Shown here: one piece after another, positions 16,158-25,195 of the stretch
Layout of the letters: each line of letters starts with the position of its first letter
Position numbering within the stretch: position 1 is the stretch's first letter
NCBI RefSeq assembly: GCF_050633425.1
Contig: NZ_JBOEGM010000003.1
Coordinates: forward strand, 1 to 64,000
Reading direction: 5' to 3'
DNA: 64,000 bases
Origin: Pelagimonas sp050633425
Lineage (GTDB): Bacteria > Pseudomonadota > Alphaproteobacteria > Rhodobacterales > Rhodobacteraceae
The notes under the pieces: generated by a model
Seen by the model: only the letters and a program-made list of their open reading frames with translations
The model's database searches: none
What the model was told of the DNA's origin: nothing
Position numbers and translations under genes: made by a program

Positions 16158-16625
16158 ATGGCAAAACGTGGACGCCCGAAGGGCAGCACTTATCCAGATG
16201 GGCCGTATCTGGATCAAATCGCAGACGCGCTAACGCGCGAACCGAACAAATCCGCAAACTCAGTAATCATGAAAATTGCGGGTGAGTTGGGAATAGCCGA
16301 CTACAGACAGCAAGAAGCCTTCCGCCGTCGCCTTCACGACAAGTGGAGCGCGCAAAAGGAAGAGCGAATGACAGAGGCGCGTGAGCGCCATGAAGAGCGC
16401 AACTGTCCAGCGCAGCGTGTCGTTAAGCGCAATCGGTCAATTCTGGACGTGGTGCAGTCAATTGAAGAATCCCCGGCGATGAAGGTCGCGCGGATTTACG
16501 AAAACCTTCCACACGTCAAGTTGCAAAAGATTTACGATGATCTTCCGCATGTGCGCATCCAGAAGATGCTGGATGATATGCCTGCGATGCGCATGCAACG
16601 GATGCTGGAAAAGCTGAACCTATAA
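16158..16625 (+). CDS. AT-hook protein with 12-residue tandem repeats
   Basis: 155 residues. Starts with an AT-hook-like motif (KRGRPKGS, residues 3-10), followed by a helical middle with a strongly charged stretch (KWSAQKEERMTEARERHEER). Residues 109-155 are four tandem copies of a 12-residue unit (KVARIYENLPHV, KLQKIYDDLPHV, RIQKMLDDMPAM, RMQRMLEKLNL), each an amphipathic helix ended by a Pro except the last. It is the last gene before the right att site. DNA binding at AT-rich sites is likely; the repeats suggest a multimer or protein contact. No family recognised. Confidence 0.6.
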   Translation: MAKRGRPKGSTYPDGPYLDQIADALTREPNKSANSVIMKIAGELGIADYRQQEAFRRRLHDKWSAQKEERMTEARERHEERNCPAQRVVKRNRSILDVVQSIEESPAMKVARIYENLPHVKLQKIYDDLPHVRIQKMLDDMPAMRMQRMLEKLNL

Positions 16626-16701
16626 GCGTCAACCACCGAGAGATAGCACGGGGCGGCGAGAGTCGCCCCAGCTTGGAGTGCTAACCCGTGGTACAAAGAA
16701 C

Positions 16702-16759
16702 CTGCTACGCGACTGCTACACCTCAACCACGCATCGTAGCAAATTCGTAGCAGTAGCAG
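16702..16759. promoter_or_regulatory. GTAGCA repeats, likely integrase/Xis arm sites (right end)
   Basis: Five copies in 58 bp: CTGCTACG 16702-16709, CTGCTAC 16713-16719, CGTAGCA 16735-16741 and CGTAGCAGTAGCAG 16746-16759. They face the same motif at 3245-3320 and lie 56 bp before the tRNA 3' end. Confidence 0.55.
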
Positions 16760-16814
16760 AATTTCAGCCGTTATCCGAGACCGCCGTAATCAAATTTTCT
16801 GTTTTATTTCAAAG

Positions 16815-16899
16815 TGGTGCGGGTGGAGGGACTTGAACCCCCACGCCTCGCGGCGCCAGAACCTAAATCTGGTGCGTCTACCAATTCCGCCACACCCGC
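16815..16899 (-). tRNA. tRNA-Leu(UAG)
   Basis: 85 nt with encoded CCA. 5' GCGGGTG pairs with 3' CACCCGC; anticodon stem CCAGA/TCTGG with loop TTTAGGT gives anticodon UAG; the long variable arm (CGCC-GCGA-GGCG) is typical of Leu; T loop TTCAAGT. The gene is intact: the element supplies its 3' half. It is the integration target of the island. Confidence 0.95.
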
Positions 16900-17451
16900 A
16901 TCCGATCCGGTGACTCGGGGTACTGCCCGACCGGTGAGGCGCGGTTTAGCAAAGCTTTCACAGAAGAGCGAGAGGAAAATGCAACAAAACGAAGCCAAGA
17001 CGTTTTCCAATCCGTCGAGACGCAAAGAAGGTCTGTTTGGATCGAATTATACACTCGGTTTTCTTGCCTTTTTTTGGCCTGCCGTTGGTCTGGACGGGCC
17101 TTAAAATCACCGGCGCCGAGCACACATCGAAGCATGTCGGCACAAGTTTTGGCGAGCCGAAAACAGTCACGACATAGCCCGACCTGAATTTGGGCGATGA
17201 TCAGGCGGCAAATCGACCTAGACCATCACGATTTTTTTGACTTTTTGTTTTGGCCATGAGCTTGTGGAACCAAGGCCGGTGTAGGCTATGGAGGGGTTGA
17301 ATGCACCGGATAATCGGCCGATCTAGACCTTCAAGTTTGAGCCTTAATTCGGACGGTGCCGCCTCTGTGTCCGCTGAAATCCGCTCTTCCCCCATGGCGG
17401 TGGGCATTCAGGAGGAACGACACGCCGGTCACCCTATCGCGACTTGTCCCC
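16900..17451. other. intergenic region, no gene recognised
   Basis: 552 bp between the tRNA 5' end and the response regulator stop. It must hold the tRNA-Leu promoter (minus strand). Several short frames are open but none has a ribosome site or family resemblance. Confidence 0.4.
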
Positions 17452-18081
17452 TTACTTGCCCCTGACTTGGCGCGCATAGACAGCCGCTTCGGCCCGTGAT
17501 GAAATTCCGAGCTTGGCATAGATCGTCTTGATATATCCTGAGACCGTGCTCTCTGCTATGTTCAGGTCTCTTGCCACTTCGGCATTTCGAAGGCCAAGCC
17601 CAATAAGATCAAGGACTTCGTGTTCGCGATTGGTGAGCGCAACATTAGGCATGATCGGGGCTGTGGCTTGAAAATGTCGCATAATCCGATTGGCTATTGT
17701 CGGGGACAGCGCCGGCACCCCCATCGCCACCTGACGCAATTGCGCGCTTATGATTGCCGGTTCGTGGTCTTTCAGAAGATAGCCTTGCACGCCTGCTGAC
17801 AAGGCTTTCACGATGCTGGCATCATCTCCGGCCACTGTTGCAACCACAATAAGAGCGTCGGGAGATGCCTGTCGGATGTCACCCAGAAGATCGAGCCCAT
17901 GTCCATCAGGGAGGCCCAGATCCAAAAGAACCAAATCATGCTTTAGGTTTGCAATAAGAACGCGGGCCTCAGCAAGAGACGCGGCAAGCGTGATGTGACA
18001 ATCGTCAAATGTGTCCTCAATGATGTGCTTTAGCCAAAGCCGGGTTTCGAGCACATCTTCAAGGATCAAACAGGTTTTCAT
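17452..18081 (-). CDS. NarL/FixJ-type response regulator
   Basis: 209 residues from ATG 18081 (overlap ATGA with the kinase stop), not the longer frame from 18144. Receiver domain residues 1-120 with acidic pocket E8/D9, phosphoacceptor D54 (LVLLDLGLPDG) and K near 105 (GYLLKDHE). The C-terminal LuxR-type HTH (about 143-205) has LTNREHEVLDLIGLGLRNAE and ESTVSGYIKTIYAKL. Transcription factor activated by the coupled histidine kinase. Target genes are unknown; the divergent secreted protein at 20472 is one candidate. Confidence 0.9.
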   Translation of the reverse strand: MKTCLILEDVLETRLWLKHIIEDTFDDCHITLAASLAEARVLIANLKHDLVLLDLGLPDGHGLDLLGDIRQASPDALIVVATVAGDDASIVKALSAGVQGYLLKDHEPAIISAQLRQVAMGVPALSPTIANRIMRHFQATAPIMPNVALTNREHEVLDLIGLGLRNAEVARDLNIAESTVSGYIKTIYAKLGISSRAEAAVYARQVRGK

Positions 18082-20273
18082 ACACGGCCTCTTTCTTGGG
18101 ACTGGGAGGTTTTTCCAAGGCGATTGACCCCAATTGTCAAACACAACCCAGCGCCACCGGGACCGGGTTCAACCGAGAAACCGCCGTCCAGTTGCTCAAC
18201 ACGTTCTCGCATGTTTCGTAGCCCATTCCCGTCTCGCACATCGACGCCAAGCCCCTGCCCGTTATCGCAAATCGTGATGTCGATTTGTTCACGTCCGGCC
18301 TGCAATGCATAGGAAACCTGGGTGGCTTGGGAATGACGGATCACATTGGTAATCGCTTCGCGCGTGACCGCCTGAATGGTGGCACCGACCTCTTCGCTGA
18401 CGACCTGGCCCCGGAGGTCCGACACCGGCCAATCCAAATCTATCGACCGGGCAGTCAAGGTTTCGGCCATCGACAACCGCAGCTCGCTCAACAACAGGCC
18501 AAGGTCCGTTTGGGTTGCAGGATCGCCCGAGATAATGCGGCGCAAGTCGCCGAGGGTTTCGCGCACACAGGCATTTTTGCGTTCAGGATCGTCGCTGTGC
18601 AAAGCGCTGAGCAAATGGATGCTGATGTTGTCGTGAAGGTCGCGGGCAATGCGGGTCCGCTCGGTGGCAACTCCGGTGTCATAGGCCTCCTGACCGCGCA
18701 ACAATTCATCCACCAAGGCCAGTATTTCCGAAGCACGGTCACGGTCCTCGGCGGCAAAAAGGCGATGGCCGCGATTGGGGAGCACCAAACGAAGCGGGTC
18801 CATCCCGTCGATGGGGGGAGGAAGATCAAGCGCCCGGCCGAATTCAACCAGCGTTGGCGATTTCGGGTGTACATCGCTTGGCAAGCGTTCGATTTCCAAC
18901 GGGTCAAACAGCTTGCGCAAGCTGTCTTGCCAGCGGGTTTCGGCCAGATCGAGACGATGCGCCCGAGAAATAAAATCCGCCATAGCCAGCAGGCTCACCC
19001 CTTGGTCCGGGATGGCTTTGGGGCGCCGCACAAGCAAAGCCATCAAACGGTCGCGCAAAGGCAAATAGACAAAGCCAACGACAAGAAGCGAGAGCGCCAA
19101 CGCAGGTGTCCGGTCGAGCGCAAGACCGTAAATCAAAAGCGCGTCGAACGCCAAAAGCACACAGGCACCAAAGAAATAGAACAACAACAAAGACGACCAT
19201 CGCGGCATATCAAACAGGCGGTACTTTACCACCGCCAAGGCGACGCTTGCATAGACGAGGAAAATGACAGGAAACAGAGTTGCTTGCGAAACCAGCAACG
19301 GGATGCCCAACAAAATGGGCAAGGTGCGGGTCATAATAAACGCCCCTGCCCCCACGATCACCCCCAGCCCCAACAGGCGCAGGGCAGCCCGAGCCAGAGC
19401 GTCTTGCCGCGCGGCCACAAATTGTATGGCAATAAAAACAAGGATCGCAATCATGAGGAGCAGCGTCGGGAGATAGTTCCTGATCTCAGTCGATTGCACC
19501 GCAAAAAGCTTCATGGCAACGTTCCACAGCACCAGAAGCACTACCGGAACCCAGATCATACGCGGGCCAAGGAGACGTTTGGGATAAGTCGAAAACACCA
19601 AGACAAGACCCAGCCCAAAGGTAACTGTGCCGATTTGGTTGGTCACGCTGAGAGTGGAAAAGACCGGCAGCGGCAAGGCAAGTTCACGGCTTGAATAAAC
19701 CGCCGCTGCACTTGCCGAAAGCTGAAGCCCGAGACCGGACAAAAGCAAAGCCGACTGAGGCCAACTTCGCGGGTTTAGCGACCAGACCCAACCACCCACA
19801 AGCGTCGCTGCCAGACCACTCAGTATCTGAATCCAAAAGCTAAACGGCACATTCCATACGGCACGCATTGGCTGGGCGGTTACGGTGGTTGTCCAATCGC
19901 CTTTTTCATTCGTCCCCAAAAGCGTCACCGGACCGGCGATCAGGGCGCGCCAAAGCTGATCTTGCGTGGCCATAAATGCCTGCATTTGGTCAATGGTCCC
20001 AAGGGTATCAGGCTCTTCGGTCAAGGTGGTGGCAGAGATGCTTAGCTCGGTTCCATCCGCGGCAACCAACCGATCAACAATCCAGCCCGCTTCAATCCCA
20101 GACGCGGGCGCAACCCCGGCGCTTTCGAGCTGAACCTGTCCATCCAAAGACAGCCCAAGATCAAGACCAAGAAAGGGTTGCTTGACGGTCAAGGCGAGGG
20201 CCGTTGCGCAAATCGCCAGAGCAACAAAAAAGATCGCACTTAAATAGCGTATCGGAGCGTTGTGGGGTGCCAT
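18078..20273 (-). CDS. membrane histidine kinase, HisKA_3 (NarX/DesK-like)
   Basis: 731 residues. One N-terminal membrane helix, a periplasmic part (about 30-140, including GIEAGWIVDRLVAADGTEL, PDZ-like), then eight or so membrane helices (about 145-405). The cytoplasmic part holds the phosphoacceptor H547 in RIARDLHDNISIHLL (HisKA_3 dimerisation) and an HATPase with REAITNVIRHSQA, DNGQGLG and GLRNMRERVEQLDG. It feeds the response regulator translated just after it. The signal is unknown. Confidence 0.9.
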   Translation of the reverse strand: MAPHNAPIRYLSAIFFVALAICATALALTVKQPFLGLDLGLSLDGQVQLESAGVAPASGIEAGWIVDRLVAADGTELSISATTLTEEPDTLGTIDQMQAFMATQDQLWRALIAGPVTLLGTNEKGDWTTTVTAQPMRAVWNVPFSFWIQILSGLAATLVGGWVWSLNPRSWPQSALLLSGLGLQLSASAAAVYSSRELALPLPVFSTLSVTNQIGTVTFGLGLVLVFSTYPKRLLGPRMIWVPVVLLVLWNVAMKLFAVQSTEIRNYLPTLLLMIAILVFIAIQFVAARQDALARAALRLLGLGVIVGAGAFIMTRTLPILLGIPLLVSQATLFPVIFLVYASVALAVVKYRLFDMPRWSSLLLFYFFGACVLLAFDALLIYGLALDRTPALALSLLVVGFVYLPLRDRLMALLVRRPKAIPDQGVSLLAMADFISRAHRLDLAETRWQDSLRKLFDPLEIERLPSDVHPKSPTLVEFGRALDLPPPIDGMDPLRLVLPNRGHRLFAAEDRDRASEILALVDELLRGQEAYDTGVATERTRIARDLHDNISIHLLSALHSDDPERKNACVRETLGDLRRIISGDPATQTDLGLLLSELRLSMAETLTARSIDLDWPVSDLRGQVVSEEVGATIQAVTREAITNVIRHSQATQVSYALQAGREQIDITICDNGQGLGVDVRDGNGLRNMRERVEQLDGGFSVEPGPGGAGLCLTIGVNRLGKTSQSQERGRV

Positions 20274-20377
20274 GAAAAAAGCCTGCCTCGGTCGTGTAGA
20301 AAAAGAATCACCTCAATCGCTTCGACCGTTACGCCGTCACACTTCAAAACATGCATTTTAAATTAAGTTTTTCCAAG

Positions 20378-20405
20378 CGTCTGCCCCCCGTTCAGGGGGG
20401 AGACG
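20378..20405. promoter_or_regulatory. GC-rich hairpin upstream of the large secreted protein
   Basis: CGTCT-g-CCCCCC-gttca-GGGGGG-AGACG, 67 bp before the start at 20472, with no T run. A leader hairpin or operator in the divergent promoter region between kinase and secreted protein. Confidence 0.4.
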
Positions 20406-20471
20406 ACGATCACAGTTCCCGCATATTTAAGGTTCAAAATTTCTTGACGTGTTATCTTCATAGGAAACGAT

Positions 20472-23324
20472 ATGACCATTAACGCCAATGTTACCTTGGG
20501 AACGACCCAGTCTTTGGACAATCTCACCGGGGTGAACGGATATAATACAACCGTCCAGACCTATGACCTCGGCGACGGTCGGGTTGTGTCAACGTGGCTT
20601 AATGGCGATGATTTCACCGGATATTTTTCAATACATTCGATTGACGGCACAGAGTTGGTCGCCGCGACAGCCTATGACCCCGATGGCGCATTTGATCCAG
20701 GGATATTTGGATCTGCGCAATCGGTCTTTGCGGTGACAACAAACTCAGACGGGTCGTTTTCGTTGCATTTCACCGCCACACCTCCGCCTGCTGTTGGTTT
20801 TCCTCAGGGGGCAGATCACTACTCGGTTCAGATATCTGCTTCTGGTGTGCCCGCGGATCCGGTCGAGGTTCCGTCCTATACGGCGATCATCAATGCGACC
20901 AACTCTGCAACCTTAAGCCTGAGCAATGGAACGGCCGCCATTGTATCAGACGCTGGCTTGACGGTGATTGACAGTACTGGTGCCGTGATCGGTGGGACAT
21001 CGGAAGGGCCGGTCAACTTTTCGGACAGAAGTATCTACGGCCTGACCGAAACTCCCTCAGGCGGGGTATTTGTCGTGTCCGGCACGACAACGGATTATTT
21101 TGGCACAGGGTTTGACATCAAAGGTCAGTTCTTTGACGCCAACGGCCAGGCACTGGGAGACGCCTTTGAAATCGCGAACCCAGTGGATGCGGCCCCGACA
21201 TCGAATAATCTTAACGGTCGGTTGAATGTCGCAACCTTATCGGACGGGCGATATGCCGTTGCATTTGATCATCGCGATTCAGAGCTGGAAGCTGGCGATA
21301 ACTCAAGTGCCATTCATGTGATGATTTTGAACGCCGATGGCTCTGTTGCAGTTGGCCCCTTCCTTGGCAATCCTGATGCCTCAGGCGGCCGACAGTTTTA
21401 TCCAACGGTGCATGCGCTTGAGGACGGTGCCTTTGTTGTTGCCTATCAGACTGATGACGTTACGGCGGAAAATGTGAGCCCGCTTTGGCGCCTTCAGGTT
21501 TTTGACGAAAATGGCGTCGCACAGGGCGAGTCCTTCTTCCGCGGGCCAGATACCGACGCTCGGACAACGACGCATCTTGAAACAGTCATTCTGCCCGACG
21601 GGCGGGGTTTGGTGATCGACCACGGCGGCGGGTCTACGGCCATTACCATTGGTGACGGCAGCGGCGGAGGCACACCACAGCCTGGCAATGTCGCACCGGT
21701 GACGTCTGGCCTTTCGATTGAAGCCACCCCCGGTGAAGTCTTGACTGACACGTTGACTGCGACCGATGCAGATGGCGATTCACTGATTTTCTCAAACGGT
21801 GCCGTTGTGGCATCGCTTGGCATCGCAGCGGTGAACCCTGATGGCAGCTTTTCTTATACAGCCAATCCTGGGGCTTCGGGCACCGACACATTTACCTATC
21901 AGGTTGCGGATGGCACCAACCAACCGGTGATTGGAACTGTAACCGTCACAATCAACGCAACGACAAACACACCACCAGTTTTTGATCCGATCTCGACGCT
22001 GCGTGGATCAGAAGACAGTTCGATAACGGCACTGGCAACGGCCACAGACAGTGAAAACAACACACTCGTTTACGGCCTGGGTGCCACCCTGCCCACAGAT
22101 GGAACAGCCTTCATCAGCGAAACGGGTAATATCACCTACACTCCGAATGACGACTTCTTTGGAACAGATAGTTTCGACATCACCGTGACTGATGGCAATA
22201 GCGCCGCCGTTTCAACAACCGTTTCGGTTGAAATCACCCCCATCCAAGACGCGCCGACTGCTCAAGATGACTCTGTTTCTGTTGTTTCGGGAGAAGCCTT
22301 AACAACGGCGCTAGAAGCCTCGGACGCAGATGGCGACACCCTTGCATTCACCTTGGGAACCGGGCCCGCACATGGGAGCGTCACTGTCGCGACTGACGGC
22401 ACCGCAGTTTACACCCCTGATGCGGGATTTGTCGGAGACGATAGTTTCATTTTCAATGTGTCTGACGGCACGGACACCGCGTCCGGGTTGGTTTCGGTTG
22501 ATGTGACACCGGCCACGGTTCCCGCAAACTCAGTGACAAACCTCGCCGCTCTCGATGGCGCAAACCTGAGTGGGCTAGCCCCCGGAGGCCGCATCACAAT
22601 TCGTGACGGGGACGATCTGAGTTTCGCCGATTTGATGGTGAATCCCGATACAGGCCAAGTCACGTTTGGTGCCGCCACCTTCAACGTTGATGCAGATATA
22701 GATGCCAACAGTTTTGTTTTGAGCGAAGCGACGGGAGGCGGTGTCGACTTAATCCTGATCGACGAGTTGCTGGGCGATGGCAGCGATCTTTCGGATGGGA
22801 CCGCTGTTTCAGCAACCATGATCAATGGGGTTGGACCAGAAGAGTTCTTTGCCGGAAATGGCACACGCGATTTCACTGTGACTTTGGACAGAGCGATGTC
22901 CGGCTATGACAATGCCGTAGGGGCATATGTGCGCAACGCAGATGGAACCATAAGTGATGTGCAGATCCTCTTTGCCGATCCCAAAGCCGCCGGAGTTGGG
23001 GCGACAGCGACGATTTCCAATGTACCTGATGGTGGCACCTTGGAGTTCTTCTTCATTCAAGACGCCGCATCCGAAACCGCAACCTTGGGAGCCGATCTCT
23101 CGATTGGTGCCGGTGGGGTTTTACTGGAAGCCGGAATAGACACCGGCCTGACGACATATTTCTCGGAAGGTGCGCTCAACAGTGACGGAGTCGAGCACTT
23201 CCTATCCGGTGCCATTGACGGAGGCGGTGACATCCGAATTGGGATCGAAGACCTCACAGGCGGCGGTGATATGGACTATCAGGATATGGTCTTTACAGTC
23301 GGCTGGACTGACGACGGGATTTAA
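20472..23324 (+). CDS. large secreted protein with cadherin/VCBS-like repeats and DUF4114-like C-terminus
   Basis: 950 residues, very acidic and poor in Lys and Cys, without a Sec signal: typical of type I secretion substrates. Residues about 1-390 hold repeating beta motifs (DGRVVSTWLNGDD, DGRYAVAFDHRD, EDGAFVVAYQTDD). Three cadherin-like domains follow at about 405-680, each with ATDADGDSL- or TDSENNTL-type calcium motifs and VTVTINATTN-like ends. The C-terminus (about 850-950) has GDIRIGIEDL and DMDYQDMVFTVGW, as in DUF4114. Probable surface or biofilm protein. No T1SS transporter genes are adjacent. Confidence 0.75.
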   Translation: MTINANVTLGTTQSLDNLTGVNGYNTTVQTYDLGDGRVVSTWLNGDDFTGYFSIHSIDGTELVAATAYDPDGAFDPGIFGSAQSVFAVTTNSDGSFSLHFTATPPPAVGFPQGADHYSVQISASGVPADPVEVPSYTAIINATNSATLSLSNGTAAIVSDAGLTVIDSTGAVIGGTSEGPVNFSDRSIYGLTETPSGGVFVVSGTTTDYFGTGFDIKGQFFDANGQALGDAFEIANPVDAAPTSNNLNGRLNVATLSDGRYAVAFDHRDSELEAGDNSSAIHVMILNADGSVAVGPFLGNPDASGGRQFYPTVHALEDGAFVVAYQTDDVTAENVSPLWRLQVFDENGVAQGESFFRGPDTDARTTTHLETVILPDGRGLVIDHGGGSTAITIGDGSGGGTPQPGNVAPVTSGLSIEATPGEVLTDTLTATDADGDSLIFSNGAVVASLGIAAVNPDGSFSYTANPGASGTDTFTYQVADGTNQPVIGTVTVTINATTNTPPVFDPISTLRGSEDSSITALATATDSENNTLVYGLGATLPTDGTAFISETGNITYTPNDDFFGTDSFDITVTDGNSAAVSTTVSVEITPIQDAPTAQDDSVSVVSGEALTTALEASDADGDTLAFTLGTGPAHGSVTVATDGTAVYTPDAGFVGDDSFIFNVSDGTDTASGLVSVDVTPATVPANSVTNLAALDGANLSGLAPGGRITIRDGDDLSFADLMVNPDTGQVTFGAATFNVDADIDANSFVLSEATGGGVDLILIDELLGDGSDLSDGTAVSATMINGVGPEEFFAGNGTRDFTVTLDRAMSGYDNAVGAYVRNADGTISDVQILFADPKAAGVGATATISNVPDGGTLEFFFIQDAASETATLGADLSIGAGGVLLEAGIDTGLTTYFSEGALNSDGVEHFLSGAIDGGGDIRIGIEDLTGGGDMDYQDMVFTVGWTDDGI

Positions 23325-23575
23325 TTCCCTGAGACCGACGTGGCGGCATGAAATGCCAAAAATTTAATTGCGACGCATGCCCCATCTATTCCGGTTGGGC
23401 ATGCCAAAATATCGCAGGGTACTACTATTACGCATCAAAATACATCCGAGCCGGCATATTGAAAGATCGCGCCCCTGCCCCGGACAAATGACAGCTCAAC
23501 TTTTGATATTTATTTCTCCAAATTTCCAAACTGAATTCAGAATTTTTTGCTTTTTTGCAAAATATATCGCAACAT

Positions 23576-24484
23576 TTATTCCTTCCAAACGCCATATTTG
23601 TCTTGGAAGTATTGTATTCCGAACCTATTAGACGACATTCGATCTTCGCCGTTAAAAACACTATTTCTAAGCGCGTCAACCGGGTCGTTTTCTGACCTTA
23701 AACATACCGGGACACGCTTAGGGAGCCAAACCGGGATTTTTTGTCTGGCCATATGTCCAGACAACCATATGTCATCCACCATCCACAGATCATCGGGAAT
23801 GTCGTAAAACGCCTCATCGAAAAAATCCGATGTCACCAAAACACCGGCATATCCGAGAAGAATTTCAGTTTGGCCAGCCTGTGCGACCAACCCCCGGCTG
23901 GGACGCTGACCTGTTGGTGAAAACTTAAGCTCCCGTAATCGTTGCACTGTTCTAAGAAAACGGTACTTAGGGTCAAAGAACTCCTTACCAACCTTCGCAC
24001 GTTTGTGCCGAAGCTCAAGGGGCGGCTCTGAAACAATATCATATAGGTGACGTCCATGCGTCGCGATACAGTGATCCGGTCTTTCTTTATGTGCTCGCAG
24101 CAGTTTTTGCGCCCAACCAACAGGATACAAACGATCATCATCGCAAAAGATAATTGGCGTATCTTCACCTTTAAGGTCATCGGCCACATGGAGGACTTTG
24201 GAGGCTGGGCCAAAGTCGTCGTCTACACGAATAATATTGACTTGCGGCGGTACAGACGGCGTTTCGCCATTCCAGTCTGGAAACCGCCGATAGGATTTAG
24301 GGATATAGATTCTAATTTCTTCGACACCCGGACCTTGTTGAAGCAGTGTTCCTAGCGTTTTATGTAACCCGCCAAACCTAGAGGGAATACTTGTCAGTGA
24401 TATAACTGTCATATTGCTTGCCGAAGATTCACTCATATATAATTCGTCATCAATACCATGGTCGCACCCCTGTGTCACTCCCAT
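23576..24484 (-). CDS. glycosyltransferase-like protein (GT-A type)
   Basis: 302 residues from ATG 24484; a TTG at 24496 and an ATG at 24436 are alternatives, as no start has an ideal ribosome site. Residues about 25-150 form a nucleotide-sugar binding fold: TVISLTSIPSRFGGL at the first strand and the metal motif FCDDDRLYP (DDD). The middle has GYAGVLVTSDFFDEAFYDIP and a late acidic motif MVDDIWLSGHMA, as in capsule or LPS transferases. Substrate unknown. It ends 250 bp from the secreted protein (23325-23575 hold nothing recognisable). Lower GC than the neighbours suggests transfer. Confidence 0.65.
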   Translation of the reverse strand: MGVTQGCDHGIDDELYMSESSASNMTVISLTSIPSRFGGLHKTLGTLLQQGPGVEEIRIYIPKSYRRFPDWNGETPSVPPQVNIIRVDDDFGPASKVLHVADDLKGEDTPIIFCDDDRLYPVGWAQKLLRAHKERPDHCIATHGRHLYDIVSEPPLELRHKRAKVGKEFFDPKYRFLRTVQRLRELKFSPTGQRPSRGLVAQAGQTEILLGYAGVLVTSDFFDEAFYDIPDDLWMVDDIWLSGHMARQKIPVWLPKRVPVCLRSENDPVDALRNSVFNGEDRMSSNRFGIQYFQDKYGVWKE

Positions 24485-25140
24485 AGTGTTTTCCAAACGC
24501 CTCTGACTTCACCATCATTGAAGTCGTATACTTTACATCCCGCCTCAGCAGCTTTAAACGATTTTATTTCCAGATAACGCCAAGGGCGCCAAGTTCTTTC
24601 TTTTTGCAAGCCCCATGCATAACGGCCCTGCTCAACAGCCCTTGCGGTCGAAATCTCTCATTTCAAACCTGAACTTTCCGTCAAGCATTCTGATAAGTTG
24701 GGCCACTTAAGGCTGTTACTCGGTCCTTGTGATATACCTCGCACGACGGGCCATGCAGCCTGATCCGACGCTCGCCGACGTGAAAACGTTGCCACGTCAC
24801 GGTTCTGTTATTTGACAAATCGAACTACGCAGTAACGATATGATTTCATTGGAAAACTAACGGCCTGCGTCGGGTGGAATCGCCAAATCTTAGATCCGAA
24901 AAAACGTGTGAAACTGTCCATTTTCAGTTGTTAGCAGCAGGTTACCGGAACGTAAAATTCAAACGGTTTCCGGTCAATTCCGAGAATTTGCGCCCAGCCT
25001 TATAACCATGAGTTGCCGTCGACCATTGAGAGGTTTTGCCCCAAAAAAGTTTCAATGGAAGAGGCAATACGTCTGTTTAGAACCAAGTAAATCGGTGTGT
25101 GCCGCACGTGTGATTGAAATGAATTCATCAGCTGAGAAAC
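24485..25140. other. intergenic region, no gene recognised
   Basis: 656 bp between the glycosyltransferase start and the tRNA-Leu(CAA) terminator. Irregular composition; a plus-strand frame from 25008 runs through the terminator and tRNA antisense and is not a gene. Possibly decayed DNA. Confidence 0.4.
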
Positions 25141-25174
25141 AAAGACCCCCACCTCATGCGAGGCGGGGGTCTTT
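25141..25174 (-). terminator. terminator of tRNA-Leu(CAA)
   Basis: AAAGACCCCCACCT paired with AGGCGGGGGTCTTT around loop CATGCG (one mismatch), followed on the minus strand by TTTGTTTCTC. It lies 21 bp after the tRNA 3' end. Confidence 0.75.
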
Positions 25175-25195
25175 AATGTTTCCAGCGTATTACGA

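Larger units (their letters stand above)
3095..16873. mobile_element. 13.7-kb integrative element, candidate phage satellite (element 2)
   Basis: Bounded by the duplicated tRNA-Leu 3' half (3095-3153) and the intact tRNA (16815-16899), with the integrase at one end and GTAGCA repeats inside both ends. Gene content: integrase, HTH protein, TerS-like protein, primase-helicase with iterons, Abi_C protein, a membrane coiled-coil protein, serine recombinase, two small virion-like proteins and an AT-hook protein. No capsid, portal, large terminase or lysis gene is seen, and no conjugation genes. Integrase plus primase plus TerS without a virion set is typical of satellites that borrow a helper phage; that assignment is inference. 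A decayed prophage is the alternative. Confidence 0.75.

Noticed and set aside
16814..17104. plus-strand frame over the tRNA-Leu gene
   Set aside because: It covers the tRNA antisense; no ribosome site and no family resemblance.
18285..19694. 469-codon plus-strand frame inside the histidine kinase
   Set aside because: Antisense shadow of a well-supported kinase gene; composition is Gln/His/Arg-rich with no domain and no ribosome site.
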